NCBI RefSeq assembly: GCF_015666175.1
Contig: NZ_JADPIE010000010.1
Span: 24,737-88,736 of the forward strand
Direction of reading: 5' to 3'
Length of the DNA stretch: 64,000 bases
DNA from: Halonatronomonas betaini
GTDB taxonomy: Bacteria > Bacillota > Halanaerobiia > Halanaerobiales > Halarsenatibacteraceae
Part shown: piece after piece, positions 1 through 8,216 of the stretch
How the letters are laid out: the number at the start of each line of letters is the position of its first letter
How positions within the stretch are numbered: position 1 is the stretch's first letter
The notes under the pieces: model-generated
What the model was told of the DNA's origin: nothing
The model's input: the letters and a program-made list of their open reading frames with translations, nothing else
The model's database searches: none
Position numbers and translations under genes: made by a program

Positions 1-624
1 GTTGTTGGTTTTGCCAGATTAGGTGGCCATAGTGTTGGAATCATAGCCAATCAGCCAAAAGTAAAAGCAGGCTGCCTTGATATTGATTCCTCAGATAAAG
101 CGGCTCGTTTCATCCGTTTCTGTGATTCGTTTAATATTCCACTACTAACTTTAACTGATGTCCCTGGTTATCTACCTGGGGTAGAACAGGAGCATGGTGG
201 AGTCATCAGACATGGGGCAAAGCTATTATACTCTTATAGTGAAGCGACAGTACCTAAATTAAATGTCATATTAAGAAAAGCATATGGCGGTGCCTATATA
301 GCTATGAGTAGTAGCCATCTAGGAGGAGATTACGTCTTTGCCTGGCCACAGGCTGAAATAGCAGTTATGGGTCCACAGGGAGCAGCCAATATCATCTATC
401 GTAAAGAGATTAAAAATGCCGACAACCCAGAAGAAGTCAGACAGGAAAAGATAGATGAATATAGAGAAAGCTTTGCCAATCCGTATCAGGCTGCAGCCCA
501 GGGTTTTGTTGATGATGTAATCTTGCCTGAAAATACAAGGCCAGAACTTATCCGGGCATTAGAATCAATCAAAGAGAAAAAAGATGAATTACCAGATAAA
601 AAACATGGTAATTTTCCTGTATAA
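1..624 (+). CDS. mmdA: Methylmalonyl-CoA decarboxylase carboxyltransferase (alpha) subunit, 3' part
   Basis: The frame is open from the first base of the window, so the 5' part lies outside. The visible 207 residues are the C-terminal half of a biotin-dependent carboxyltransferase: an IANQP-type segment, the DVPGYLPG motif, and a GGAYIAMSS glycine-rich acyl-CoA/biotin site followed by [17 protein letters not shown]. This is the pattern of MmdA/PccB/GcdA proteins. It transfers the carboxyl group of an acyl-CoA (methylmalonyl-CoA most likely) to the biotin carrier. The OadG-like, biotin and OadB-like genes follow at once, so it belongs to a membrane Na+ pump, not a carboxylase. Glutaconyl-CoA decarboxylase is the main alternative; without the N-terminal half the substrate stays open. 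Confidence 0.88.
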   Translation, partial: VVGFARLGGHSVGIIANQPKVKAGCLDIDSSDKAARFIRFCDSFNIPLLTLTDVPGYLPGVEQEHGGVIRHGAKLLYSYSEATVPKLNVILRKAYGGAYIAMSSSHLGGDYVFAWPQAEIAVMGPQGAANIIYRKEIKNADNPEEVRQEKIDEYRESFANPYQAAAQGFVDDVILPENTRPELIRALESIKEKKDELPDKKHGNFPV

Positions 625-653
625 ATATTTTCAAGAATTGAAAGGGGGAGAAT

Positions 654-1052
654 ATGTCACCTCTAGAATTAATTAGAGATGCAGAAACTCTGGCAGAAAT
701 GACTTTAGGTGAAACTCTGGTTGCTGGAGTTCAGATAGCATTGGTTGGTATGATTGTTGTCTTTAGTATCTTATTTTTATTAATGGTTTCAATTAAAATA
801 ATGGAAAGGCTGGTTAATGGAAATGATTCAGATAGACCTACTAAAAAGGCTAAACCAGATCCAGATAAAGACCCAGGGGGAAAACCTAAACCTGAACAGG
901 ATTCATTAGATCCAGAAATTCTGGCAGTAATAACAGCTTCAATTCAAAGCTTTTACGGTCCAGATAAAAAGTTTAAGATTTTAAGAGTTAAAGACCATCA
1001 AGAAAATATTTCAGCCTGGGGCCAGCAGGCCAGAGGCGGTAGAAAGAAATAA
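654..1052 (+). CDS. mmdD: Na+-pumping decarboxylase gamma/delta subunit (OadG family)
   Basis: A small 132-residue protein with one membrane span at about residues 24-46 (valine, isoleucine and leucine rich), then a lysine/proline/aspartate-rich linker and a short C-terminal region (LDPEILAVITASIQSFYG) typical of OadG/MmdD. In the family this subunit anchors the carboxyltransferase to the membrane beta subunit and stabilises the complex. AAAGGGGG stands 6-7 bases before the ATG. It lies between the carboxyltransferase and the biotin carrier genes, the usual mmdA-D-C-B order. There is no separate epsilon subunit. Confidence 0.85.
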   Translation: MSPLELIRDAETLAEMTLGETLVAGVQIALVGMIVVFSILFLLMVSIKIMERLVNGNDSDRPTKKAKPDPDKDPGGKPKPEQDSLDPEILAVITASIQSFYGPDKKFKILRVKDHQENISAWGQQARGGRKK

Positions 1053-1074
1053 TTATTGAGGAGGAAATATCTTA

Positions 1075-1473
1075 ATGAGTAAAAAGTTTAAAATTACAGT
1101 AGAGGGAAAAACATATGAAGTTGAAGTCGAAGAATTAGGTGCTACCAGTTCTTCAAACCCTTCACCTGCACAGCCTGCTCAAAAGTCTGAAAGAGTACAG
1201 GCACCAGCATCTAAAAAGTCAGCAGCAGGAGCCAAAAAACAACAACCAGCAGCTACCGGTGGTGGAGTTGTTGAAGCACCAATGACAGGTAAAATTATTG
1301 ATGTAAAAGTATCAAAAGGTGAAGAAGTTAGTCAGGGAGATCTAATAGTTGTTTTAGAAGCAATGAAAATGGAAAATGAGATATATGCTCCAGCAGCAGG
1401 AGAAGTAACTGAGATTATGGTTGCTGCTGAAGATTCAGTAGACTCTGGTGACCCTCTTTTAAAGATAGAGTAG
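1075..1473 (+). CDS. mmdC: Biotin carboxyl carrier protein of the decarboxylase
   Basis: A 132-residue protein. The N-terminal 30 residues resemble the beta-strand start of MmdC/GcdC carriers. An alanine/proline/lysine-rich flexible linker follows at about residues 32-62, then a biotinyl domain with the invariant EAMKMENE motif, whose second lysine is the biotin attachment site. It shuttles CO2 from the carboxyltransferase to the membrane decarboxylase. The gene lies between mmdD and mmdB with intervals of 22 and 24 bases and a GAGGAGG ribosome site. The linker is shorter than in many glutaconyl-CoA decarboxylases, which fits the methylmalonyl-CoA type but does not prove it. Confidence 0.92.
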   Translation: MSKKFKITVEGKTYEVEVEELGATSSSNPSPAQPAQKSERVQAPASKKSAAGAKKQQPAATGGGVVEAPMTGKIIDVKVSKGEEVSQGDLIVVLEAMKMENEIYAPAAGEVTEIMVAAEDSVDSGDPLLKIE

Positions 1474-1497
1474 GCCCAGTAAAAGGAGGTTAAGACT

Positions 1498-2628
1498 TTG
1501 TTTTCAACATTGGTCGACTTTTTTAGCGAGTCAGGCTTAGTCCTTATTGGTTATAGAGAAATTATAATGATTGTAGTTTCATTTGTACTATTATATTTAG
1601 GAATCGTCAAAAAATATGAACCGTTATTACTTATCCCAATAGCCTTTGGTATGCTTTTAGTCAACCTGCCAATGACCGGTTTAATGGCAGAAGCAACATC
1701 AGACCAACCGGCTGGTTTATTCCAGTATTTCTATATGGGTAACGCCTTAGGTGTCTTTCCGCCGTTAATCTTTTTAGGCGTAGGAGCGATGACAGATTTT
1801 GGTCCGCTTATCGCCCATCCTAAAAGTCTACTTTTAGGTGCTGCCGCTCAATTTGGTATTTTTGTAACTTTTCTCGGTGCAGTTTTACTGGGCTTTACAG
1901 GTCAGGCAGCAGCACCAATTGGTATTATCGGTGGGGCCGATGGGCCAACTGCTATTTATCTATCAAGTTTAATGGCACCTGAATATCTAGGAGCAATAGC
2001 CATAGCAGCTTATGCGTATATGGCCCTGGTACCAGTGATTCAACCACCAATTATGAAACTTTTAACTAATGAAGAAGAAAGAAAGATTAAAATGGAACAG
2101 CTCAGGCCTGTTTCCAGGAAAGAAAAGATTATCTTTCCAATAATGGTTTCTGTAATTGTAATTCTATTAGTTCCAGCTTCAGCTCCTTTGGTTGGAATGT
2201 TAATGCTAGGTAACCTCTTTAAAGAAGCAGGGGTAGTCGATAGATTAAGTGATGTTGCTCAAAATGCTCTGGTTAATACAGTTACTATCTTTCTTGGAGT
2301 AGCAGTTGGAGCAAGTGCTTCAGCAGATAGATTCCTTCAGGCAGATACATTACTTATCCTTGTTCTTGGTGTTGTGGCCTTTTCCTTTGGTACAGCTACA
2401 GGCCTTATCCTTGCTAAAATCATGAATTATTTCAGCAAGAGCAAGATCAATCCTTTAATAGGAGCAGCCGGGGTTTCAGCAGTTCCAATGGCTGCTAGAG
2501 TCGTTCAGAAAATTGGCCAGCAGGAAAATCCATCAAACTTCCTTTTGATGCATGCTATGGGGCCAAATGTAGCAGGAGTAATAGGTTCAGCAGTTGCAGC
2601 TGGCGTCCTATTATCGATCTTCGGTTAA
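1498..2628 (+). CDS. mmdB: Na+-translocating decarboxylase beta subunit
   Basis: A 376-residue polytopic membrane protein of the OadB/MmdB/GcdB family. It decarboxylates carboxybiotin and uses the energy to pump Na+ out. Visible family marks are [13 protein letters not shown] (residues 148-160, the conserved Asp-bearing re-entrant loop), the [14 protein letters not shown] segment, and a C-terminal [12 protein letters not shown]...[14 protein letters not shown] stretch. The start is TTG, 8 bases after a perfect AAAGGAGGT. It is the last of the four subunits. A Na+ pump of this kind fits a saline habitat and a fermentative life on succinate or propionyl-CoA routes. Confidence 0.93.
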   Translation: MFSTLVDFFSESGLVLIGYREIIMIVVSFVLLYLGIVKKYEPLLLIPIAFGMLLVNLPMTGLMAEATSDQPAGLFQYFYMGNALGVFPPLIFLGVGAMTDFGPLIAHPKSLLLGAAAQFGIFVTFLGAVLLGFTGQAAAPIGIIGGADGPTAIYLSSLMAPEYLGAIAIAAYAYMALVPVIQPPIMKLLTNEEERKIKMEQLRPVSRKEKIIFPIMVSVIVILLVPASAPLVGMLMLGNLFKEAGVVDRLSDVAQNALVNTVTIFLGVAVGASASADRFLQADTLLILVLGVVAFSFGTATGLILAKIMNYFSKSKINPLIGAAGVSAVPMAARVVQKIGQQENPSNFLLMHAMGPNVAGVIGSAVAAGVLLSIFG

Positions 2629-2637
2629 GTGATTGCT

Positions 2638-3480
2638 ATGGAAGTATATGCACTTGTTGGGCCCAGTGGCAGCGGTAAAAGTCATCGAGCCAGAGTTGTG
2701 GCCTATGACTATGACATTCCTTTGATTTTAGATGATGGTCTTTTAATCCATGATGGCAAAGTTATTGGCGGTTCCTCAGCTAAAAAGGAAAATAGTAGAC
2801 TTGCTGCTATTAAAAGAGCTATTTTTCATTATTCAGACCATCTAGAAGAGGTTAAAAAAGCTATCAGAGAAAGCCAGGCCGATAAGATTCTGGTTCTTGG
2901 TACCTCTATTGAAATGGTAGAAAAAATAGTTTCCAGATTAGAGTTACCAGAAATAACGGAAATGATAATGATCGAAGATATTGCTTCAGAAGATGAAATA
3001 GCCCGGGCTATTGAAACAAGGGCCCGGGAAAACAAACATGTTATTCCTGTTCCGACAATTGAAGTAAAAAGCCAGTTCCTCGGCTATTTTATCGACTCCT
3101 TAAAGGTTTTATTTAATCGGGAAGAGGATGACCTGGCCAGAGAGAGTACAGTAGTTAGAGCCAGATTTAATTATCTAGGTGGCCTGATAGTCTACAATAA
3201 AGTATTTAGAGATGTAGTTTATTATATCTCGGATCAGGCAGATATTATAAGTCAGCTTAGAAATGTTAGAATCTCAAAAGAAGAAGACGGCATGACCATA
3301 TTTGTAGTAGTTATAATCAAGTATGGATATGTAATCCATGAGGCTTTAAATGATTTCAAGCATAATCTGGCCAATTCTCTTGAGAGATTTACAGGAATAG
3401 ATGTCAAGGCTATTAATGTTGAAGTAGCAGGCATGGAGGTTGATAAAGATGATCTCAGCAATAATTCTAGCAGCAGGTGA
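2638..3480 (+). CDS. P-loop ATPase with C-terminal Asp23/Gls24-like domain
   Basis: A 280-residue protein starting almost directly with a Walker A motif, GPSGSGKS (residues 6-13 from the ATG). The second half (from about residue 175) looks like an Asp23/Gls24 alkaline-shock domain: VVRARFNYLGGLIVYN, then FVVVIIKYGYVIHEAL and a closing VKAINVEVAGM strand. I chose ATG 2638; a GTG nine bases earlier touches the stop of mmdB and is a possible coupled start, since neither has a clear ribosome site. The role is unknown. It is cotranscribed with the decarboxylase and overlaps the next gene by 32 bases. The function cannot be read from the sequence. Confidence 0.7.
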   Translation: MEVYALVGPSGSGKSHRARVVAYDYDIPLILDDGLLIHDGKVIGGSSAKKENSRLAAIKRAIFHYSDHLEEVKKAIRESQADKILVLGTSIEMVEKIVSRLELPEITEMIMIEDIASEDEIARAIETRARENKHVIPVPTIEVKSQFLGYFIDSLKVLFNREEDDLARESTVVRARFNYLGGLIVYNKVFRDVVYYISDQADIISQLRNVRISKEEDGMTIFVVVIIKYGYVIHEALNDFKHNLANSLERFTGIDVKAINVEVAGMEVDKDDLSNNSSSR

Positions 3481-4054
3481 AGCAAGTAGAATGGGTAAAC
3501 TTAAACAGTTATTACCCTGGGAGGATAGCACCATTCTTGGAACAGTAATAAAAAATATACAGGAATCCAGGCTGGAAGGACAGATCCGGGTAGTTCTTGG
3601 TGCTGAATCAGATCGAATTAAAAGAGAATTATCAGATTACAACTGTCAGTTTCTAACTAATCCTGACTATACAAGGGGTATGTTCAGTAGTGTTATGACA
3701 GGAATCCAGAATCTTCCAGAGACTACAACAGGTTTACTCTTTATGCTGGCCGATCAGCCCCTTGTAACTACCGGGATTTACAATAAGCTTATTAATTATT
3801 TTAAAGAAGAAGAGCCACTCCTTTTAGTTCCAAGCTATAAAAAGCGACGAGGCCATCCTTTAATAATATCAGCTGAACTCATCCCGGAGATCCATAAATT
3901 AGGAGAAGATGGCGATCCTGAAGGTGGCTTAAGATCTCTCTTAGATAAATATGAAGATGATATTGAATATTATAATGTCGATAAAGAGGGCGTAATTATA
4001 GACTTAGATTATTATGAAGATTATCAGAAGTATTATTCAGATCATCATTCTTAA
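3449..4054 (+). CDS. mocA: Molybdenum cofactor cytidylyltransferase-like NTP transferase
   Basis: A 201-residue nucleotidyltransferase with the MocA/MobA-like signature LAAGEASRMGKLKQLLPW near the N-terminus and an MLADQPLVTTG segment (metal-binding Asp) near residue 100. MocA-type enzymes join CMP to molybdopterin for enzymes of the xanthine dehydrogenase family. I start at ATG 3449, 8 bases after GGAGGT, and not at the in-frame TTG at 3440, which overlaps that ribosome site. It begins inside the preceding gene and leads the molybdenum hydroxylase maturation operon. The base transferred (CTP or GTP) is inferred from the XdhC/YqeB neighbourhood. Confidence 0.82.
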   Translation: MISAIILAAGEASRMGKLKQLLPWEDSTILGTVIKNIQESRLEGQIRVVLGAESDRIKRELSDYNCQFLTNPDYTRGMFSSVMTGIQNLPETTTGLLFMLADQPLVTTGIYNKLINYFKEEEPLLLVPSYKKRRGHPLIISAELIPEIHKLGEDGDPEGGLRSLLDKYEDDIEYYNVDKEGVIIDLDYYEDYQKYYSDHHS

Positions 4055-4066
4055 GGGTGTGATAAT

Positions 4067-4399
4067 TTGAGCCAATATAAAGTTAACTATAAAATCTGGT
4101 TAGAAAAGGAAGACAAGGTTTTTGGTCAGGGGCCTAAAGAAATTCTTGAATTAATAGAGCAGACAGGATCCCTTCATCAAGCGGCCCAAAAGATGAATAT
4201 GTCCTATAGCCAGGCCTGGAACTTAATAAAAACCTTAGAAGGGCGACTTGGCTTTAAGCTTATCTCTGCTCAGGCAGGGGGCAAAGGTGGAGGCGGCTCC
4301 AGTTTAACTGAAGAAAGCCGAAAATTGTTAAAAGATTATTCAAGATTTATTGAAGAAGCAGAAAAAAGTTTAAAAGAGTTAGAGGAGAAATTTTTTTAG
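4067..4399 (+). CDS. ModE-type molybdate-responsive winged-helix regulator (DNA-binding domain only)
   Basis: A 110-residue protein matching the N-terminal domain of ModE: KIWLEKEDKVFGQGPKEILELIEQTGSLHQAAQKMNMSYSQAWNLIKTLEGRLGF, given here as motifs: the GPKEIL turn, the HQAAQKMNMSYSQAWN recognition helix-turn-helix and the SQAGGKGGGGSSLT-like wing (residues 66-80). The C-terminal molbindin (molybdate-sensing) domains of E. coli ModE are missing, as in many short anaerobe homologues, so the signal it senses is uncertain. The start is TTG. A near-perfect ModE operator lies directly after its stop codon, before yqeC, which argues for autogenous control of the rest of the operon. Confidence 0.85.
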   Translation: MSQYKVNYKIWLEKEDKVFGQGPKEILELIEQTGSLHQAAQKMNMSYSQAWNLIKTLEGRLGFKLISAQAGGKGGGGSSLTEESRKLLKDYSRFIEEAEKSLKELEEKFF

Positions 4400-4402
4400 A
4401 TA

Positions 4403-4428
4403 TCGTTATATTAAATCAGATATAACGA
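4403..4428. promoter_or_regulatory. ModE-box operator
   Basis: Perfect inverted repeat TCGTTATAT (4403-4411) / ATATAACGA (4420-4428) with an 8-base spacer. The half-sites match the CGTTATAT...ATATAACG core known for E. coli ModE operators. It starts four bases after the stop of the ModE-like gene and ends 13 bases before the yqeC start. Because it sits inside the operon, it may act on an internal promoter or as a roadblock. Binding is inferred, not shown. Confidence 0.75.
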
Positions 4429-4441
4429 ACGGGGGTGTCTA

Positions 4442-5290
4442 ATGAGAAATAAGAAAGGTTTAATAGATTTATGGGAGATTAGACCAGGTGAACTAAACTG
4501 GTTTATTGGAGCCGGAGGCAAAACTACAACAATAAATAAATTGGCCAGGGGGTTGAATTATCATAATACCATAATTTCAACAACAACAGCAATTCTGAAG
4601 CCTGAATCTATTCCCCATAGAGTAGCATTTATTAATAGTTATCAAGAATTATATGATGAAGTTGCTAAATATTCCAGGTCCAGTTATTCTAATCAACAAG
4701 TCCTGGTTCTGGCTTCAGCCCAAAAACCACATTCGTTAAGCAGGTTTAAAGGTGAAAAATTGCTTGGTTTAAATCCAGAATGGTTGACAGCAATAGCCAA
4801 AGAGTTTCCAGAGTTCTATTACTTAGTAGAAGCCGATGGTTCAGCAAATAGATCGATAAAAATACCTGCAGACCATGAACCAGTCCTGCCAGAAACTATT
4901 GATAATTTATTTTTGCTCCAGGGGTTAAGTCCATTAAAAAGATCAATTAATAAGAATTTTGATAAGAGAATAATGCATAGAGCCGATTTATTTGAACATA
5001 GTAACAAAAAACCATCTCTTAGTAGTTATAAAATGCTCTACAACCCACTAAATTGGGGTCATAATAGATTTAAAAATGCCAGGCAGATAAGATTTACCTT
5101 AACTCAAATTGACAGCAATATATTAGGTTTTTCGAGCTCTTTGATTGACTATTTGTTTAAAGAATATATTAAGCTTGATAATTTAAAATCAATTACCGCA
5201 GTCAATTATCGAAAAAAGCCAGAAATAATCTATCATAGTAATAGAGAGGAGTATCTTAATAGTGGATATAATAAATTTAAAAGATATTAA
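4442..5290 (+). CDS. yqeC: YqeC-family selenium-dependent molybdenum hydroxylase accessory protein
   Basis: A 282-residue protein with a P-loop GAGGKTTT at residues 22-29 and, near residue 130, LVEADGSANRSIKIPADHEPVLP, noted here by its VEADGS and PADHEPV motifs that mark the YqeC family. This family occurs with YqeB in genomes that carry selenium-dependent molybdenum hydroxylases (xanthine dehydrogenase, purine hydroxylase); the chemistry is not firmly known. The ATG follows GGGGGTG by six bases. The gene overlaps yqeB by 29 bases, so the two are probably translationally coupled. Confidence 0.85.
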   Translation: MRNKKGLIDLWEIRPGELNWFIGAGGKTTTINKLARGLNYHNTIISTTTAILKPESIPHRVAFINSYQELYDEVAKYSRSSYSNQQVLVLASAQKPHSLSRFKGEKLLGLNPEWLTAIAKEFPEFYYLVEADGSANRSIKIPADHEPVLPETIDNLFLLQGLSPLKRSINKNFDKRIMHRADLFEHSNKKPSLSSYKMLYNPLNWGHNRFKNARQIRFTLTQIDSNILGFSSSLIDYLFKEYIKLDNLKSITAVNYRKKPEIIYHSNREEYLNSGYNKFKRY

Positions 5291-6092
5291 AGTTCTGCTA
5301 AAAGGTGGCGGAGATTTAGCCTCTGGAATAGGATATAGATTAAATAGGGCAGGTTTTAATCTGTTGATTGTAGAAAAACCAGAACCAACAGCAATAAGAA
5401 GGACTGTCTCCTTTGCCAGTGCAATTTATCAGGGCCAGCTAGAAGTTGAGGGTGTTAGAGGCACTAAAGTAAAAAATATCGAAGAAGCAGAAGAATGCTG
5501 GAGTGAGGGGTCAGTACCGGTTATTACAACTAACCAAAAAGATTTATTATCCAGATTCAAACCTGATATAATCATTGATGGCAGAATGTTAAAAGAAAGG
5601 ACTGATCAGACAATAGATGAAGCCAGGCTGGTCATTGGAATAGGTCCTGGCTTTACAATTAATCAAAATTGTCATCTTGCTGTAGAAACCAATCGTGGTC
5701 ATCATTTAGGCAGGGTTATTTATGAAGGGTCTACTGCGAAAAACACAGGAAGTCCAGGCAATGTCAATGGTTATACAGATGAAAGGGTAATTCATGCACC
5801 TGAAGCCGGAACCTTTCAATCAGATTGTCAGATAGGCCAGAAGGTTAATACAGGAGAGGTAATCGGTAAAGTAAAAAATATAATTTTAAAAACAAAGATA
5901 TCAGGTGTTATAAGAGGCCTTTTAAAGCCAGGTATCGAAGTCAAAGCAGGCACAAAGCTGGCTGATGTTGATCCAAGATCTGAAGAAAATTATTGTTACT
6001 ATATTTCAGATAAAGCCCTGGCAATAGCAGGAGGAGTCCTTGAAGCAATTTTTTACTGGTATAATTCAGATAATATGAAAGGGGTCTCATAA
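5262..6092 (+). CDS. yqeB: YqeB (EF2563 family) selenium-dependent molybdenum hydroxylase system protein
   Basis: A 276-residue protein with an N-terminal Rossmann-like start VLLKGGGDLASGIGYRL and the VEKPEPTAIRRTVSFA stretch typical of the EF2563/YqeB family. The middle has a GIGPGFT turn; the C-terminal half contains a biotinyl-like barrel (VIHAPEAGTF ... GVIRGLLKPGIEV). The family is a marker for selenium-dependent molybdenum hydroxylases, with a proposed role in adding the labile selenium. The GTG start is 6-7 bases behind AGAGGAG within the end of yqeC. The selenium delivery genes (selD, yqeW and others) are not in the window. Confidence 0.88.
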   Translation: MDIINLKDIKVLLKGGGDLASGIGYRLNRAGFNLLIVEKPEPTAIRRTVSFASAIYQGQLEVEGVRGTKVKNIEEAEECWSEGSVPVITTNQKDLLSRFKPDIIIDGRMLKERTDQTIDEARLVIGIGPGFTINQNCHLAVETNRGHHLGRVIYEGSTAKNTGSPGNVNGYTDERVIHAPEAGTFQSDCQIGQKVNTGEVIGKVKNIILKTKISGVIRGLLKPGIEVKAGTKLADVDPRSEENYCYYISDKALAIAGGVLEAIFYWYNSDNMKGVS

Positions 6093-6095
6093 ATA

Positions 6096-6851
6096 ATGAA
6101 TAAGTTTTTTTGGAAAGAATTACAGAATTTAATAAAAAGCGGTGAAGCTGGTCTTATTGCAACTTTTATTGATGGAGATTTTTCAGGTAAGTTTTCTCTT
6201 TTCGATAAATCTGACCGCCTTGTAATTACTGAAGATAACTGGATATCAAATATAAAAAATAAATCCAAGATTGATATTGATTATTTCAAAAATATATTCA
6301 AACAATACAAAAACATTAATCAACCTATTCTGGATAAATTCAGCAGTCAAAATGGCGAGGTAGAAGTATATCTTGAAAATCTCCAAAAGATAGATCGATT
6401 GATGCTTTTTGGAGCCGGCCATGTGGCCCAACCACTGGCAAAAATTGCAGCAATGAATGATTTTGCTGTAGAGGTGATAGATGATAGAGCTGATTTCAAT
6501 AATCCAGATAATTTTCCAGATGCAGAGGAACATCATTGCCAGAGTTTTGCTGAATTTCTTGATAACTATCAACCACAACCAGGTGATTATATAGTTATCG
6601 TGACCAGAGGTCATAAACATGATTATGATGTCTTAAAATCAGTTATTTCTGGCGACTGGGATTACCTGGGCATGATAGGTAGCAAGAGAAAAGTTAAATT
6701 ATTATTTGACGATCTAAAAGAAGAAGAGTTTGATTTAAATAGACTCGAGCAGGTAGATGCTCCAATAGGAGTAGAGATTAATAGCGAAACACCGGCTGAA
6801 ATAGCAGTATCTATCATGGCTGCAATGATAAAGAGGAGGCGGTCTAACTAA
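6096..6851 (+). CDS. xdhC: XdhC/CoxI family protein, C-terminal Rossmann type
   Basis: A 251-residue protein. Residues 1-95 are poorly recognisable; from about residue 100 comes the XdhC Rossmann domain: MLFGAGHVAQPLAKIAAMN, VIDDRADFNNP, VIVTRGHKHDYDVLK, YLGMIGSKRKV and a C-terminal TPAEIAVSIMAAMI. In known systems XdhC binds molybdenum cofactor, guards sulfuration and hands it to xanthine dehydrogenase. The usual CoxI N-terminal domain is not here; it is encoded by the next gene, which begins on the last base of this one. The pair appears to be a split XdhC. Confidence 0.85.
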   Translation: MNKFFWKELQNLIKSGEAGLIATFIDGDFSGKFSLFDKSDRLVITEDNWISNIKNKSKIDIDYFKNIFKQYKNINQPILDKFSSQNGEVEVYLENLQKIDRLMLFGAGHVAQPLAKIAAMNDFAVEVIDDRADFNNPDNFPDAEEHHCQSFAEFLDNYQPQPGDYIVIVTRGHKHDYDVLKSVISGDWDYLGMIGSKRKVKLLFDDLKEEEFDLNRLEQVDAPIGVEINSETPAEIAVSIMAAMIKRRRSN

Positions 6852-7192
6852 TGGAATTAGATATAGTCAATAAATTAGTTGAAGCAGAAAAAGAAAAACT
6901 TTCAGTAGTTTTGGCTACAGTCATTAAATCCCATGGATCTTCACCTAGGGAAGAAGGAGCTCAGATGCTGGTCTGGCCTGATAGCTCAATTTCCGGAACT
7001 ATTGGAGGAGGCCCTGCTGAAGCAAAAGTCATTGAAAAATCAATAGAGATGCTTGAAGATAATAGAAAAGAACCAACTAAACTTCATTTCAAAATGGATA
7101 ATGATACCTCGGCTAAAACTGGTGGAATCTGTGGTGGAAATGTCGATATATTTTTAGAGCCATATAATTTTAATAATGAGGGAGTGCACTAA
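6851..7192 (+). CDS. XdhC/CoxI N-terminal domain protein
   Basis: A 113-residue protein equal to the N-terminal XdhC_CoxI domain: LATVIKSHGSSPREEGAQML, the SGTIGGGPAEAKVIE motif and CGGNVDIFLEP near the end. In single-chain XdhC proteins this domain precedes the Rossmann domain. Here it is a free polypeptide encoded after it, so gene order is reversed relative to domain order. The start overlaps the stop of the previous gene (TAATG). It probably works with the 6096-6851 product in molybdenum cofactor handling. Confidence 0.85.
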   Translation: MELDIVNKLVEAEKEKLSVVLATVIKSHGSSPREEGAQMLVWPDSSISGTIGGGPAEAKVIEKSIEMLEDNRKEPTKLHFKMDNDTSAKTGGICGGNVDIFLEPYNFNNEGVH

Positions 7193-7193
7193 A

Positions 7194-8216
7194 TTGGAAA
7201 AATTAGCAGTTGAAGATGCAGTAGGACATGTTTTAGCACATGATATAACTGAAATAAAACCAGGAGAAAATAAAGGGCCTGCTTTTAAAAAAGGCGATAT
7301 TATTAAAGAGGAAGATATCCCCCATCTACTTGATTTAGGCAAGAAGCATATCTATATCTGGGAGAAAAAACCAGGCTATCTCCATGAGAATGAAGCAGCA
7401 GCCAGGCTGGCAGATTTAGGCCAGGGCAAGAATGTTAACAGATCAGAGCCATCAGAAGGAAAAATCAATCTCTATGCAGCCAGAGATGGTCTGTTAAAAA
7501 TTGATAAAGAACTTTTATTTAAAATAAATATCAAAGATAAACTAATGATGGCAACCAGACATAATTATACACCGGTTAAAGAGGGAGACTATTTAGCTGG
7601 AACCAGGATTATTCCGTTATTAATTGCTGAAGAAGAGCTTGAAGCAGTTGAAACAGAAATAAAAAATCATAAAATAGTTGATGTTATTCCATATGAAAGT
7701 AAAAAAGCAGCTATCATCACAACAGGTAGTGAAGTTTATGATGGTAGAATAAAAGATAAATTCACACCAGTTGTTGAAGAAAAACTCTCTAATTATAATA
7801 TCAAAACAGTCCATAAAAAGTTAGTAACCGATGATAAAGCTTTAATTACAGAAGCTATAGAAGAGGCAATTGCTTTAGGGGTAGATATAGTAGTCTGCAC
7901 TGGTGGTATGTCAGTAGATCCAGATGATTTAACACCGGCAGCAATTAAAAATGCAGCTGATGAAGTAATAACCTATGGCGCTCCAGTATTACCAGGGGCA
8001 ATGTTTATGTTAGGTTATCAGAATGATACGCCTCTGGTTGGATTGCCTGGCTGTGTAATGTTCTCTAAAACAACAGTATTTGATCTAATGCTGCCAAGAA
8101 TTGCAATCAATGAAAGACTAACTGGAGCAGATATTGCAGCCTATGGTCATGGAGGCTTATGTTTATCCTGTGAAACTTGTGTTTATCCAGATTGTAACTT
8201 TGGTAAAGGTGTTTAA
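7194..8216 (+). CDS. Molybdopterin-binding (MoeA/CinA-like) protein of the molybdenum hydroxylase system
   Basis: About 340 residues. It has a MoeA-like N-terminal half and a MogA-type domain with AAIITTGSEVYDGRI, VVCTGGMSVDPDDLTP and PLVGLPGCVMFSKTT. It ends in a cysteine-rich tail (CLSCETC and a CxxFGKG-like turn) that I associate with the version found in selenium/molybdenum hydroxylase loci. It probably inserts or activates molybdate. The likely start is TTG 7194, eight bases after GGGAGTG; the in-frame ATG at 7176 has no ribosome site. It converges on the minus-strand FlhB-like gene with a four-base overlap. No hydroxylase structural gene follows. Confidence 0.8.
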   Translation: MEKLAVEDAVGHVLAHDITEIKPGENKGPAFKKGDIIKEEDIPHLLDLGKKHIYIWEKKPGYLHENEAAARLADLGQGKNVNRSEPSEGKINLYAARDGLLKIDKELLFKINIKDKLMMATRHNYTPVKEGDYLAGTRIIPLLIAEEELEAVETEIKNHKIVDVIPYESKKAAIITTGSEVYDGRIKDKFTPVVEEKLSNYNIKTVHKKLVTDDKALITEAIEEAIALGVDIVVCTGGMSVDPDDLTPAAIKNAADEVITYGAPVLPGAMFMLGYQNDTPLVGLPGCVMFSKTTVFDLMLPRIAINERLTGADIAAYGHGGLCLSCETCVYPDCNFGKGV

